Source: Azonexus hydrophilus
GTDB taxonomy: Bacteria; Pseudomonadota; Gammaproteobacteria; Burkholderiales; Rhodocyclaceae
Assembly (NCBI RefSeq): GCF_001956855.1
Contig: NZ_MTHD01000003.1
Span: 186,001 to 250,000, forward strand
Direction: 5' to 3'
Length of the DNA: 64,000 bases
The translations under genes were made by a program, and so were the position numbers. Each line of letters begins with the position of its first letter. Position 1 is the stretch's first letter. Positions 52,770-62,788 of this stretch are shown piece after piece. The notes under the pieces are model-generated. The model was not told where the DNA came from, ran no database searches, and saw only the letters and a list, made by a program, of their open reading frames with translations.

Positions 52770-54176
52770 ATGTCGAAGACACTTTACGACAAGCTTTGGG
52801 AGAACCATGTCGTCCATCAGGAAGCGGACGGCACGGCACTCCTCTATATCGATCGCCACCTCGTACACGAAGTGACCAGCCCGCAGGCCTTCGAAGGGCT
52901 GAAACTCGCCGGCCGCAAGCTGTGGCGGGTTTCCTCGGTGGTTGCCACGGCCGATCACAATACGCCGACCGACCACTGGGAGGAGGGGATCAAGGATCCG
53001 GTTTCCCGCCAGCAGGTCGAGACGCTGGATGCCAACATCCGTGAATCCGGCGCACTCGCCTATTTCCCGTTCAAGGACCCGAAGCAGGGCATCGTCCATG
53101 TCGTCGGTCCGGAAAACGGCGCAACGCTGCCCGGCATGACCGTCGTCTGTGGCGACTCGCACACTTCGACGCACGGCGCGTTCGCCTGTCTGGCGCACGG
53201 CATCGGTACCTCCGAGGTCGAGCATGTGATGGCGACGCAGTGCCTGCTGCAGAAGAAGTCGAAGAGCATGCTGATTGCCGTCGAAGGCCGGCTTGGCAAG
53301 GGCGTTACCGCCAAGGACGTGGCGCTGGCGATCATCGGCACCATCGGCACCGCTGGCGGCAATGGCTACGCCATCGAGTTTGGTGGCAGCGCCATCCGCA
53401 GTCTGTCGATGGAAGGCCGCATGACGCTGTGCAACATGGCCATTGAAGGTGGTGCACGCATGGGTTTTGTTGCGGTCGACGACAAGACCATCGAATATCT
53501 CAAGGGTCGTCCGTTCTCGCCCAAGGGCGATGTCTGGGAGAAGGCCGTGGCCTACTGGCGCACACTGCATTCCGATGCCGGTGCCCAGTTTGACCGCGTC
53601 GTCACGCTGAAGGCCGAGGATATCCGGCCGCAGGTGACCTGGGGCACCTCGCCGGAGATGGTGGTGTCGGTTGATGCGCTTGTTCCTGATCCGGCAAGGG
53701 AAAGCGACCCGGTGAAGCGCGAAGGCATGGAGCGCGCCCTGCAGTACATGGGGTTGAATCCGAATACGCCGATCCAGAACATCGCCATCGACAAGGTATT
53801 CATCGGCTCCTGCACCAATTCACGCATCGAGGATCTGCGCGAAGCCGCTTCGGTGCTCAAAGGCCGGCACGTTGCCGCCAGCGTAAAGCTGGCGCTGGCC
53901 GTGCCGGGTTCCGGGCTGGTCAAGCGCCAGGCCGAAGCCGAAGGGCTGGACAAGGTTTTTGTTGCGGCGGGGTTTGAATGGCGTGAGCCGGGCTGTTCGA
54001 TGTGTCTGGCGATGAACGCCGATCGTCTGGAACCGGGCGAGCGTTGCGCGTCGACGTCGAACCGCAACTTCGAAGGTCGGCAGGGGCCGGGCGGACGTAC
54101 GCACCTGGTCAGTCCGGCGATGGCGGCAGCGGCGGCGATCGCCGGCCGTTTTGCCGACGTCCGTGACGTCCTGTGA
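52770..54176 (+). CDS. leuC: 3-isopropylmalate dehydratase large subunit
   Basis: A 468-residue aconitase-family subunit. The [4Fe-4S] cysteines lie in [11 protein letters not shown] (near 346) and [11 protein letters not shown] (near 406-409). With LeuD it isomerises 2-isopropylmalate. The start ATG 52770 begins [14 protein letters not shown]; the frame reaching back to 52464 is inside the MFS gene. GTCGACCGCA word at 53471. A small lipoprotein gene separates it from leuD. Confidence 0.96.
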   Translation: MSKTLYDKLWENHVVHQEADGTALLYIDRHLVHEVTSPQAFEGLKLAGRKLWRVSSVVATADHNTPTDHWEEGIKDPVSRQQVETLDANIRESGALAYFPFKDPKQGIVHVVGPENGATLPGMTVVCGDSHTSTHGAFACLAHGIGTSEVEHVMATQCLLQKKSKSMLIAVEGRLGKGVTAKDVALAIIGTIGTAGGNGYAIEFGGSAIRSLSMEGRMTLCNMAIEGGARMGFVAVDDKTIEYLKGRPFSPKGDVWEKAVAYWRTLHSDAGAQFDRVVTLKAEDIRPQVTWGTSPEMVVSVDALVPDPARESDPVKREGMERALQYMGLNPNTPIQNIAIDKVFIGSCTNSRIEDLREAASVLKGRHVAASVKLALAVPGSGLVKRQAEAEGLDKVFVAAGFEWREPGCSMCLAMNADRLEPGERCASTSNRNFEGRQGPGGRTHLVSPAMAAAAAIAGRFADVRDVL

Positions 54177-54186
54177 AGGAGGCGCG

Positions 54187-54402
54187 ATGCGTTCGATTCC
54201 GGTCCTGTTGCTGGCAATCTTCATCGTCGGGTGCAATACCGCCCAAGGCGTGAAGAAGGATGTTGCAATCGGCGCCGAGAAAACCGGCGAGGTGCTCCAG
54301 AAAAGCGGCGAAGCGGTTGGCAGCGCATTGAACAAGACAGGTGAAGTGGTCGGCGAAACCCTGAAGAAGGGTGGCGAGGCCGTGCAGAAGGTGGTGGAAT
54401 AA
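54187..54402 (+). CDS. Small entericidin-like lipoprotein inserted between leuC and leuD
   Basis: A 71-residue lipoprotein precursor: signal [15 protein letters not shown] with lipidated Cys near 16. The mature part is a series of amphipathic repeats with period close to 11: [36 protein letters not shown]. The overall look resembles entericidin-like envelope lipoproteins, a family assignment I hold loosely. GGAGGCG lies before ATG 54187. Its TAA overlaps the leuD ATG (TAATG), so leuD translation may depend on it. Confidence 0.72.
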   Translation: MRSIPVLLLAIFIVGCNTAQGVKKDVAIGAEKTGEVLQKSGEAVGSALNKTGEVVGETLKKGGEAVQKVVE

Positions 54403-55040
54403 TGGATAAATTTGTTCGTCTCGAAGGCTTGGTGGCGCCACTCGATCGCAGTAATGTCGATACCGATGCGATCATTCCCAAGCAATTCCTGAAGTCGATC
54501 AAGCGCTCCGGCTTTGGCCCGAACGCCTTCGACGAATGGCGTTACATGGATGTCGGTCAGCCCGGACAGGATAATTCCGGCCGTCCGAAAAACCCGAATT
54601 TCGTGCTCAACCAGCCGCGCTACCTGGGCGCCGAGGTGTTGATCACCCGTGCCAATTTCGGTTGCGGCAGTTCGCGCGAACACGCGCCGTGGGCGCTGCT
54701 TGATTTCGGTTTCAAGGCGATCATCGCCGAAAGCTTCGCCGACATCTTCTTCAACAACTGCTTCAAGAACGGCATCCTGCCGATCGTGCTGCCGGCCGCT
54801 GAAGTCGAGGCGCTGTTCCAGCAGGTCGAGGCAACGCCCGGCTACAAGCTGGTCGTCGATCTGCCGGCGCAGGCGGTGATCCGTCCGGACGGCCATGCCA
54901 TCCCGTTCCAGATCGATGCCTTCCGCAAGGAATGCCTGATCAACGGCTGGGACGACATTGGCCTGACCTTGCGTCACGCCGAAAAAATCAGGGAATTCGA
55001 GGAAAAGCGCCGGATCAGCCAGCCCTGGCTGTTTGCATAA
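54402..55040 (+). CDS. leuD: 3-isopropylmalate dehydratase small subunit
   Basis: A 212-residue subunit with [18 protein letters not shown] and the swivel-domain motif [15 protein letters not shown]. It partners LeuC. The start overlaps the lipoprotein stop by one base. The order leuC-small lipoprotein-leuD-leuB is close to the standard betaproteobacterial leu operon except for the inserted gene. Confidence 0.96.
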   Translation: MDKFVRLEGLVAPLDRSNVDTDAIIPKQFLKSIKRSGFGPNAFDEWRYMDVGQPGQDNSGRPKNPNFVLNQPRYLGAEVLITRANFGCGSSREHAPWALLDFGFKAIIAESFADIFFNNCFKNGILPIVLPAAEVEALFQQVEATPGYKLVVDLPAQAVIRPDGHAIPFQIDAFRKECLINGWDDIGLTLRHAEKIREFEEKRRISQPWLFA

Positions 55041-55052
55041 CAAGGAAAAGCG

Positions 55053-56108
55053 ATGAAGATCTGTGTTTTGCCGGGGGACGGCATTGGTCCCGAAATCACG
55101 GCTGAGGCTGTGCGTGTTCTGAATGCCCTCGATCTCCAGTTCGAGATGGAAGAAGCGCTGCTCGGCGGTTCTGCGGTCGACGCCACTGGTGAGCCATATC
55201 CTGAAGCCACCCGCAAGCTGGCGCGTGAAGCCGACGCCGTGCTGCTCGGTGCCGTCGGCGGCCCGCAGTGGGACAGCCTGCCACGCGAGAAGCGTCCGGA
55301 GCGCGGCCTGCTCGGCATCCGCAAGGATCTGAATCTGTTCGCCAATCTGCGTCCGGCGATCCTTTACCCGGAACTGGCCAACGCGTCGACGCTGAAACCG
55401 GAAGTGGTTGCCGGCCTCGATATCCTGATCGTCCGCGAACTGACCGGCGACATCTACTTCGGCCAGCCGCGCGGCATCCGCGAGGAGAACGGCGAGCGCG
55501 TCGGCTTCAACACTATGGTCTATAGCGAATCGGAAATCCGCCGCATCGGCCACGTCGCCTTCCAGGCGGCGCAGAAGCGCAACAAGAAGCTGTGTTCGGT
55601 GGACAAGATGAACGTACTCGAGTGCACGCAGCTGTGGCGCGATGTGATGATCGAGATCGCGCACGACTACCCGGACGTCGAACTCCGCCACATGCTGGTC
55701 GACAATGCGGCGATGCAGTTGGTCAAGGCGCCGAAGCAGTTCGACGTGATGGTCACCGGCAACATGTTCGGCGACATCCTGTCCGACGAAGCGTCGATGC
55801 TGACCGGTTCGATCGGCATGCTGCCGTCGGCTTCGCTCGACGACAAGAACAAGGGCCTGTACGAGCCGTCGCATGGTTCGGCACCGGACATCGCCGGCCA
55901 GGGCGTGGCCAATCCGTTGGCCACCATCCTGTCGGCGGCGATGATGCTACGCTACACCTTTGCCCTGGAAGAGCAGGCACTGCGGGTGGAAAACGCGGTC
56001 AAAAAGGTTCTGGCCCAGGGCTATCGCACCGGCGATATCTACGAGCGCGGGACCAACAAGGTCGGTACGAAGGAAATGGGCGACGCCGTGCTGGCGGCGC
56101 TGGCGTAA
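55053..56108 (+). CDS. leuB: 3-isopropylmalate dehydrogenase
   Basis: A 351-residue NAD-dependent decarboxylating dehydrogenase. [17 protein letters not shown], the substrate motif [13 protein letters not shown], and [20 protein letters not shown] near 240-260 are intact. It makes 2-oxoisocaproate precursor for leucine. GTCGACCGCA word at 55172 in the 5' part. Confidence 0.96.
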   Translation: MKICVLPGDGIGPEITAEAVRVLNALDLQFEMEEALLGGSAVDATGEPYPEATRKLAREADAVLLGAVGGPQWDSLPREKRPERGLLGIRKDLNLFANLRPAILYPELANASTLKPEVVAGLDILIVRELTGDIYFGQPRGIREENGERVGFNTMVYSESEIRRIGHVAFQAAQKRNKKLCSVDKMNVLECTQLWRDVMIEIAHDYPDVELRHMLVDNAAMQLVKAPKQFDVMVTGNMFGDILSDEASMLTGSIGMLPSASLDDKNKGLYEPSHGSAPDIAGQGVANPLATILSAAMMLRYTFALEEQALRVENAVKKVLAQGYRTGDIYERGTNKVGTKEMGDAVLAALA

Positions 56109-56160
56109 ACCGAAGCTGCGGTTCGCGCGTTAAACAAAGCTTGTATTCGGAGAGAAAGTC

Positions 56161-57294
56161 ATGAAGAAGGTTGGTCTGGTCGGTTGGCGTGGCATGGTTG
56201 GTTCCGTGCTGATGCAGCGCATGGTCGAAGAGGGCGATTTCGCCCACATCGACCCGGTTTATTTTTCGACCTCCGCCGCCGGCGGCAAGGCGCCGGTCTT
56301 CGGCGGCAAGGAAGCCTCGCTGCCGCTGCAGGACGCGTCCAATATCGACGCGCTGAAGGCCTGCGAGATCATCATCACCTGCCAGGGTGGCGACTACACC
56401 AAGGAAGTCTTCGCCAAGCTGCGCGCTGCCGGCTGGAATGGTCACTGGATCGATGCCGCCTCGTCACTGCGCATGGCCGATGACGCCGTGATCATCCTCG
56501 ACCCGGTCAACATGCACGTGATCAAGGACGCGCTGGCCAAGGGCGGCAAGAACTGGATCGGTGGCAACTGCACTGTTTCGCTGATGCTGATGGGCTTGGG
56601 CGGTCTGTTCCAGAACGACCTGATCGAATGGGCAACGTCGATGACCTACCAGGCGGCGTCCGGCGCCGGTGCGCAGAACATGCGCGAACTGATCAGCCAG
56701 ATGGGCGTCATCCATGACTCAGTCAAGGACCTGCTGGCCGATCCGGCTTCAGCCATCCTCGATATCGACCGCAAGGTTGCCGAGACCATTCGTTCCGACG
56801 GTTTCCCGAAGAAGAACTTCCGCAATACGCCGCTCGCCGGTTCGTTGATCCCGTGGATCGACGTGCCCTACGAGAACGGTCAGTCGAAGGAAGAGTGGAA
56901 GGGCGGCGCCGAGTGCAACAAGATCCTCGGCAAGCCGGCTTTCCGCACCGCGGGTTCGATTCCCATCGACGGCCTGTGCGTGCGCATCGGCGCCATGCGC
57001 TGCCACAGCCAGGCGCTGACCATCAAGCTGAAGAAGGACGTGCCGCTGGACGAAATTTCCGACATGCTCGCCAAGGCCAACCCGTGGGCCAAGGTCGTGC
57101 CGAATGATCGCGAGATTTCCGAGCGCGAGCTGACCCCGGCTGCCGTCACCGGCACGCTGACCGTGCCGGTCGGCCGTCTGCACAAGATGGCGATGGGGCC
57201 GGAGTACCTGGCCGCCTTCACCTGCGGCGACCAGTTGCTGTGGGGCGCTGCCGAGCCGTTGCGTCGGATGCTGCGTATCCTGCTCGAGGCCTGA
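56161..57294 (+). CDS. asd: Aspartate-semialdehyde dehydrogenase
   Basis: A 377-residue enzyme that makes aspartate semialdehyde for lysine, methionine and threonine. [14 protein letters not shown] binds NADP and [16 protein letters not shown] carries the catalytic Cys near 139. The ribosome site GGAGAGAAAG precedes ATG 56161. A strong terminator follows, closing the leu-asd unit. Confidence 0.95.
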   Translation: MKKVGLVGWRGMVGSVLMQRMVEEGDFAHIDPVYFSTSAAGGKAPVFGGKEASLPLQDASNIDALKACEIIITCQGGDYTKEVFAKLRAAGWNGHWIDAASSLRMADDAVIILDPVNMHVIKDALAKGGKNWIGGNCTVSLMLMGLGGLFQNDLIEWATSMTYQAASGAGAQNMRELISQMGVIHDSVKDLLADPASAILDIDRKVAETIRSDGFPKKNFRNTPLAGSLIPWIDVPYENGQSKEEWKGGAECNKILGKPAFRTAGSIPIDGLCVRIGAMRCHSQALTIKLKKDVPLDEISDMLAKANPWAKVVPNDREISERELTPAAVTGTLTVPVGRLHKMAMGPEYLAAFTCGDQLLWGAAEPLRRMLRILLEA

Positions 57295-57311
57295 TTGCTG
57301 GCTTTCCCAGA

Positions 57312-57337
57312 AAAACGGGGCTTTTGCCCCGTTTTTT
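57312..57337 (+). terminator. Rho-independent terminator after asd
   Basis: AAAACGGGGC (57312-57321), loop TTTT, GCCCCGTTTT (57326-57335), continuing in T to 57337. A strong intrinsic terminator 18 bp after the asd stop; the flanking A and T runs allow it to work in both directions. Confidence 0.88.
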
Positions 57338-57441
57338 ATTTGTTGGGTATATGCAAAAAGGCCATAACTGAGAAGCGGGTTTAGCTTGCATTGCTAAGTC
57401 CATGATGTTAATTTGATTCTCCCAAGTTAGACGCTCAGGGC

Positions 57442-60400
57442 ATGGCCGTGACCGAGAACAATTCTTCCAAATTCAAGAAATGTGCGCTGGCAATCGCCAT
57501 CGCCTCCTGTATGTCGCTTGCGACCTCTGCCGCCGAAGCTGCCGGCTTGGGAAAACTGACGATTTTATCGAGCCTTGGTCAGCCCCTGAAGGCGGAAGTC
57601 GAGATATCCGCGACGGGTGAGGAGCTGGTTGGCATGACTGCCCGCCTAGCACCTCAGGATGTATTCAAACAGGCTGGTGTGGATTACGCATCGTCGCTTC
57701 AGGACTTGCGTTTTGCGGTCGAAAGACGGGCGAACGGTAAATCAGTTCTCAAGCTGAGTTCGGCGCGTCCGGTCAACGAGCCATTTCTTGATTTTCTGGT
57801 TGAACTGACCTGGCCGTCCGGTCGTCTGGTTCGTGAATACACCTTCCTGCTTGATCCGCCGGAGTTCGCTTCAGGTCAGGGCATGCGCAGCAGCGTTGAT
57901 GCCAAGATCGTGGAAACGGTGCGGGGTGGTGGTGCCATGCCGGAGCCGCGGGTCCAGCGGCAGCCGCCAGCGCCGCAGAAGCCGCCGGTTGTCACTGCTG
58001 ATGCCTCGCCAGCCAGATCTGCGGCGGAAAAGCCGGCGACCGCAGACAAGGCTGGCTCGGCAACCCGTATGGTTGAACGTGGCGACACCTTGCGCAAGAT
58101 CGCAGCCGAAAGCCAATATGCAAATGTTTCGCTTGAGCAGATGCTGGTTGGCTTGTACCGGAACAACCGCGATGCCTTCATTGGTAACGACATCAATCGG
58201 CTGAAGGCCGGTGTCATCCTGAATATTCCCGATCAGGCGAGTGTCGCTGCGGTATCGGAAAAGGATGCCCGTCATGTTTATGTGGCCTCTGGCGACTTTG
58301 CCGCGTACCGACGCAAGCTCGCAGCTGCAGCGGCAACTGGTACTCGCAGCGATGCGCCGGCAACGCAGAGCGCCGGCGGTCGAATTACACCGAAAGTTGA
58401 AGAAAAAACGCCAGCCGTTGATCCTGCCAAGGATCAGGTCAAGGTTGCGCGGGCCGATGCACCTGCAGCCGCTGATGTGGAGAGGGTTGCCGCGGAGAAG
58501 GCATTGCAGGAAGCCCAGGCACGTCTGGCTTCGCTCGAGCGCAATGTCGGCGAGTTGCAGAAGCTGCTGGAAATGAAGAACCAGCGCCTGGCCGAACTTG
58601 AGAAGCCGGTTGCCCCTGTTCCTGAAGTCAAGCCGCCAGAAGTGCCTGCCCAGCAGGCAGCCCCCGAAGGTGGTGCACGTATTGTCGATGCCCAGGTACC
58701 CGCTGCCGCGGCAGAAGCTACGGTTTCGCCGTTACCTGCAACGCCGCAGGAGGCGCCTGTCATCGAGAAGAAGCCCCCTGTGCCGCCGCCAGTGGTAGCC
58801 GACGTACCACTGCCAGAAGAGCCTGGGCTGCTTGATTCCCTGATGGAAAATCCCCTGCCGCTGGCTGGCGGGGCTGCGGCCATTGCGTTGTTGACAGGCT
58901 TGCTGCTGTATCGCCGGCGCAAGGTCGACAACTCATCGATGCAGACCACGGCAGCACCTTCGCCTTCGAGTCTTGGTCCCAATTCAGTCTTCCGGATGAC
59001 CGGTGGGCAGAGCGTGGATACTGGCAGTACGCCGCCGCATACCGGCGAGTTCAGTCAGGCCGGACCGGGGACGATCGATACGGACGAAGTTGACCCGGTC
59101 GCAGAAGCCGATGTGTACATGGCGTATGGGCGGGATGCCCAAGCGGAAGAAATCCTTCTTGAAGCAATGCAGAAGGACCCGAATCGCCTTGCCATTCATG
59201 CCAAACTTCTGGAGATTTACGCCAATCGGCGCAGCCTGAAGCAGTTCGAGACGCTGGCGGGGGAACTTTACGCGCAGACCGCTGGCCTGGGACCCGAATG
59301 GGAAAAAGTCGCAGCACTTGGTGCTGAAATTGATCCGGAGAATCCCCTGTACGGTGGAGTTTCACAGGCAGCAAAGCCGGTTCAGGCCAGGGCATTCGAT
59401 CCCGATGCGACCCTGGTGGTCAAGCCGGGGCAGGTCGCAGCATCGGCTGCTGCGGGCTTGATGGTCGGTGATCTCGCCGAGCCTTTCCCCGTCGCTGCAG
59501 CTGTTGCCGAAGATGAGCTTGTCAGCCTTGTATCCGGGGCGCCGGATGAACCGGTTGATGAGCCATCGCCACTCGGCGATACGCAGATTCGCGAGACGCC
59601 AATCCTTGATCAAGTGCCTAGCGAAGATGAGCAGCTTCAGGTCGATGATGGAATGAGTCTGGACTTCGATCTGGGTGACCCCGTTCAGCCAGCAGCCGAA
59701 ATTGTCGAAGAGCCCTATGTGGATACCGTGGTGACCGCGGATAGTTCGCCGGATGCGCTAGATTTTGACCTCGGTGGCATGGCCGGGGTTGCGCCGGAAC
59801 TGGCGGGGCTCGATAACGCGCCGGTGGCAGCCGACTCGTTTCAGGCGCCAGTGGCGGATCTGCCGTCGCTCGATCTGCCGGTTGCCGATGCCTTGGCCGA
59901 GCCGGATGATTTCGGTGGTCTGGATGCGACGCCGGATTTTTCGCCGGAAGGCACGTTGGTCATTTCTTCCGGTCCTGGGTTTGGTCAGTCGGTAAATACG
60001 GATTTCGAGCTTGATGACGTGCCGGCCACTGCCGGGTTTGCCGTCTCCGAAGATGTGTTGTCGGAACCAGCAGCAGAGGACGAACCGTCGATTGCCGAGG
60101 AAGTCGAGGATTTGTCGGAACTCGTTCCGGTGGAGCCGCCAGCTGCGGCCGCGCCTCTCCCGGTTGGCAAGCATGATGACGAGGATCTGGTCATGGACGC
60201 GCCAGATCTGGTCAATACCGTGGTCAACCCGGTTGCCGGCAACATTGATGATATGGATTTCGATGTCAAGCTGAGCGACTCGGTGTTCCTCGGTCAGCCG
60301 ATGATGGCTTCCGAATTCGATATCGGCTCGATCAATCTCGATCTTGCCGCAGAGCCGGTGGCTGACGCGGCGCCTGCGCCAGTGGCGGATTTGCCGGAGC

Positions 60401-60594
60401 CCAAGGCTGCGCCTGCAGCTGAAGTGCATGATGCCCAGTGGGAAGAGGTCAATACCAAACTCGATCTGGCCAAGGCCTACGAAGAAATGGGTGATCTCGA
60501 AGGCGCTCGCGAGTTGCTGCAGGAAGTGCTTGGTGAAGGTTCTGCCGATCTCGTTGCAGAAGCCGAGACGATACTTGGTCGTTTAGGCGGGTAA
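57442..60594 (+). CDS. fimV: FimV/HubP polar hub protein
   Basis: A 1050-residue pole-organising protein for type IV pili and cell polarity. Signal peptide to about 34; FimV N-domain (LGKLTILSSLGQPLKAEVEI); LysM domain about 210-265 (RGDTLRKIA...GVILNIPDQ); coiled coil about 345-390; one membrane helix about 470-490 (ALLTGLLLYRR). An acidic cytoplasmic region with repeated DFDLGD-type motifs follows, and then a C-terminal TPR (LAKAYEEMGDLEGARELLQEVL). It follows asd, as in other betaproteobacteria. Confidence 0.93.
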   Translation: MAVTENNSSKFKKCALAIAIASCMSLATSAAEAAGLGKLTILSSLGQPLKAEVEISATGEELVGMTARLAPQDVFKQAGVDYASSLQDLRFAVERRANGKSVLKLSSARPVNEPFLDFLVELTWPSGRLVREYTFLLDPPEFASGQGMRSSVDAKIVETVRGGGAMPEPRVQRQPPAPQKPPVVTADASPARSAAEKPATADKAGSATRMVERGDTLRKIAAESQYANVSLEQMLVGLYRNNRDAFIGNDINRLKAGVILNIPDQASVAAVSEKDARHVYVASGDFAAYRRKLAAAAATGTRSDAPATQSAGGRITPKVEEKTPAVDPAKDQVKVARADAPAAADVERVAAEKALQEAQARLASLERNVGELQKLLEMKNQRLAELEKPVAPVPEVKPPEVPAQQAAPEGGARIVDAQVPAAAAEATVSPLPATPQEAPVIEKKPPVPPPVVADVPLPEEPGLLDSLMENPLPLAGGAAAIALLTGLLLYRRRKVDNSSMQTTAAPSPSSLGPNSVFRMTGGQSVDTGSTPPHTGEFSQAGPGTIDTDEVDPVAEADVYMAYGRDAQAEEILLEAMQKDPNRLAIHAKLLEIYANRRSLKQFETLAGELYAQTAGLGPEWEKVAALGAEIDPENPLYGGVSQAAKPVQARAFDPDATLVVKPGQVAASAAAGLMVGDLAEPFPVAAAVAEDELVSLVSGAPDEPVDEPSPLGDTQIRETPILDQVPSEDEQLQVDDGMSLDFDLGDPVQPAAEIVEEPYVDTVVTADSSPDALDFDLGGMAGVAPELAGLDNAPVAADSFQAPVADLPSLDLPVADALAEPDDFGGLDATPDFSPEGTLVISSGPGFGQSVNTDFELDDVPATAGFAVSEDVLSEPAAEDEPSIAEEVEDLSELVPVEPPAAAAPLPVGKHDDEDLVMDAPDLVNTVVNPVAGNIDDMDFDVKLSDSVFLGQPMMASEFDIGSINLDLAAEPVADAAPAPVADLPEPKAAPAAEVHDAQWEEVNTKLDLAKAYEEMGDLEGARELLQEVLGEGSADLVAEAETILGRLGG

Positions 60595-60615
60595 AATCGC
60601 ATTCCTGCGAATGGC

Positions 60616-60639
60616 AAACGGCCCCGCGCGGGGCCGTTT
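60616..60639 (+). terminator. Probable terminator after fimV
   Basis: AAACGGCCCC (60616-60625), loop GCGC, GGGGCCGTTT (60630-60639), a perfect 10-bp stem 21 bp after the fimV stop. The tail TGTGTTTCT is only moderately T-rich. Confidence 0.7.
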
Positions 60640-60658
60640 GTGTTTCTGGAGCCATTTT

Positions 60659-61249
60659 TTGCATCCTTCTGCTGCTCTTGCCCTGTGGTTCGCCGCCGTT
60701 GTTGCCGTCCAGTACCTTGACTATCCGGGGCTGGCCGTTGTCGCCATCGTGCTGCTGGCTGTCCCCGGCGTGCTTCGCCCGTGGCTGGGATTTGTCCGGC
60801 GTGCCCGCTGGCTGCTGCTGACGCTGTGGTTGATCCTGGCCTACAACACTCCCGGCGAAGCCTATGCGGACTTGGCCTGGGCGCCGACCTACGAAGGGCT
60901 GGCCGAAGCCAGTCTGCATGCGGTCCGGCTCGTCGTCATGCTGGGCTGTCTGGCCTGGCTGTTCGCCCGTCTCGGCCGGGCTGGCCTGCTGGCCGGGTTG
61001 TGGGGTCTGTTGCGGCCGTGTCGGCGTCTGGGGCTGGATAGCGAACGCTTGGTGGTTCGCCTGTCGCTGGTCCTGGAGAATCTGCAGCGCGAGCAGGAAA
61101 AGGGTGCCTGGCGGCGCGTGCTGGCGGCGGCGCCGGACTTTGAACAGGGGCCGGAGGTCGTGCATCTGACGGTGGCTGCCTGGCAGGGGCGGGACACTCT
61201 GCTGCTTGCCCTGTCCCTCTGTTGCTTGATTGCTGTGGTGATATCTTGA
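60659..61249 (+). CDS. Small EcfT/CbiQ-like membrane protein between fimV and truA
   Basis: A 196-residue integral membrane protein with about four to five helices (ALALWFAAVVAVQYL; LAVVAIVLLAVPGVL; ARWLLLTLWLILAYN; AVRLVVMLGCLAWLF). The region RAGLLAGLWGLLRPCRRLGLDSERLVVRLSLVLENL is weakly like the coupling segment of EcfT/CbiQ subunits, but no ECF ATPase is near. TTG 60659 is used because GGAG (60648-60651) is 7 bp upstream; the ATG at 60611 lies in the terminator stem. It overlaps truA by TTGA. Confidence 0.6.
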   Translation: MHPSAALALWFAAVVAVQYLDYPGLAVVAIVLLAVPGVLRPWLGFVRRARWLLLTLWLILAYNTPGEAYADLAWAPTYEGLAEASLHAVRLVVMLGCLAWLFARLGRAGLLAGLWGLLRPCRRLGLDSERLVVRLSLVLENLQREQEKGAWRRVLAAAPDFEQGPEVVHLTVAAWQGRDTLLLALSLCCLIAVVIS

Positions 61250-62034
61250 GAGTTGCGCTAGGCGTCGAATACTTCGGCTCACCGTTCCGCGGCTGGCAAA
61301 GCCAGACCGGTGGCGGCACCGTGCAGGACGTACTGGAAGCGGCACTGGCGCAGATTGCCGGTCAGCCGGTGGCGACCCTGTGCGCTGGCCGCACCGATGC
61401 CGGCGTGCATGCGATCCAGCAGGTCGTGCATTTCGATGCGCCGGTGGCGCGGCCGCTGACGGCCTGGGTGCGCGGTGTCAATTCGCATCTGCCGGATGGT
61501 GTGGCGGTACGCTGGGCGCAGCCGGTCGGCGACGAATTTCATGCCCGTTTCAGCGCCCACGGCCGGCGTTACCGCTACCTGCTGCTCAACCGGCCGCAAC
61601 GGCCAGGTCTGTGGCAGGGGCGGGTGGGCTGGTTTCATCTGCCGCTGAATCTGGCGGCAATGCAGGACGCTTGCTGTCGACTGCCCGGCGAACATGATTT
61701 CTCCGCCTTCCGTGCCGCGCAATGCCAGGCAAAATCGCCGGTAAAGCTGATGACTGCTGCCTCGGTGCGCCAGTGCGGGGCGATGTTCATTTTCGATTTC
61801 GCCGCCTCGGCCTTTCTGCATCATATGGTGCGCAACCTGGTCGGTACGCTGGTGCATGTCGGCAAGGGCGCGCAGTCGCCGGAGTGGGTCGATGCGCTGC
61901 TGCAGATGCGCGACCGCACGCAGGCGGCGCCGACCTTTTCGCCGGACGGCTTGTACTTCCGTGGTCCGGTTTATGAAGCGCACTGGGGCCTGCCCGAGCC
62001 GGCCGATGATTTTCTCGATGGAATGCTGACATGA
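61246..62034 (+). CDS. truA: tRNA pseudouridine(38-40) synthase TruA
   Basis: A 262-residue enzyme. The catalytic Asp is in [30 protein letters not shown] and [13 protein letters not shown] are further conserved segments. It pseudouridylates positions 38-40 of the anticodon loop. The TTG 61246 start ([11 protein letters not shown]) overlaps the TGA of the preceding gene; an extension upstream adds nothing conserved. It overlaps trpF by ATGA. Confidence 0.94.
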   Translation: MRVALGVEYFGSPFRGWQSQTGGGTVQDVLEAALAQIAGQPVATLCAGRTDAGVHAIQQVVHFDAPVARPLTAWVRGVNSHLPDGVAVRWAQPVGDEFHARFSAHGRRYRYLLLNRPQRPGLWQGRVGWFHLPLNLAAMQDACCRLPGEHDFSAFRAAQCQAKSPVKLMTAASVRQCGAMFIFDFAASAFLHHMVRNLVGTLVHVGKGAQSPEWVDALLQMRDRTQAAPTFSPDGLYFRGPVYEAHWGLPEPADDFLDGMLT

Positions 62035-62666
62035 AAACCCGCATCAAGATCTGCGGCCTGACCCGCGAAGCCGATGTCGACGCTGCCGTCGAGGCCGGTG
62101 CCGACGCCGTTGGCTTCGTCTTCTACCCGCCCAGCCCTCGTTACGTGACGCCGGAGCGGGCCGCCGAACTGGCGCGCCGGGTGCCGCCCTTTGTCGATGT
62201 CGTCGGCCTGTTCGTCAATGCTTCGGCCGAGGAAATCGCGGCGGCCTGCGCGACGGTGCCGCTCAACCTGCTGCAATTCCATGGCGACGAGACGCCGGCG
62301 TTCTGCCGCAGCTTCGCCAGACCCTGGCTGCGCGCGGCACGCGTGAGGCCGGGGCTCGATCTGGTAGAATTCGCGTGCTCGTATTCCGATGCGCGCGGTT
62401 TGTTGCTCGATGCTTTTGTCGAAGGCTACGGCGGCGGCGGTCACGTTTTCGACTGGACGCTGATTCCGGCGGGTTTGCCGGGGCATCTGGTGCTCTCCGG
62501 CGGGCTGCACGCAGACAATGTCGGCGACGCGATCCGTCGGGTGCGACCGGCGGCGGTCGATGTCTCGTCGGGGGTCGAAGCGGGCAAGGGCATCAAGGAT
62601 CACGAGAAGGTCGCCGCTTTTGTTGCTGCCGTGCGGGCAGCCGATGCGGCGATTGGCGGAGTTTAG
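62031..62666 (+). CDS. trpF: Phosphoribosylanthranilate isomerase
   Basis: A 211-residue TIM-barrel enzyme of tryptophan synthesis. [26 protein letters not shown] and [13 protein letters not shown] carry the catalytic Cys and nearby residues; the C-terminal [10 protein letters not shown] and [14 protein letters not shown] bind phosphate. ATG 62031 overlaps the truA stop. The order truA-trpF-trpB is common in betaproteobacteria. Confidence 0.95.
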   Translation: MKTRIKICGLTREADVDAAVEAGADAVGFVFYPPSPRYVTPERAAELARRVPPFVDVVGLFVNASAEEIAAACATVPLNLLQFHGDETPAFCRSFARPWLRAARVRPGLDLVEFACSYSDARGLLLDAFVEGYGGGGHVFDWTLIPAGLPGHLVLSGGLHADNVGDAIRRVRPAAVDVSSGVEAGKGIKDHEKVAAFVAAVRAADAAIGGV

Positions 62667-62788
62667 GAAAGTTATGCGGAAATCGGTGGGCGGTATCACC
62701 CGAACCTGTTGGCGGCGTCATCTGGCGAACCATCCCTGAGACGGGACGGCTGCATTTTCCCGTTCACCCATTTTCCAGGAGTTTCGCC

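Noticed and set aside
53820-55874. 684-residue minus-strand frame opposite leuC, leuD and leuB
   Set aside because: Antisense to the leu genes, which are unambiguous; no motif of its own.
62667-62788. A small gene or attenuator in the trpF-trpB gap
   Set aside because: No reading frame with a ribosome site and no clear hairpin series or Trp-rich leader is present in these 122 bp.
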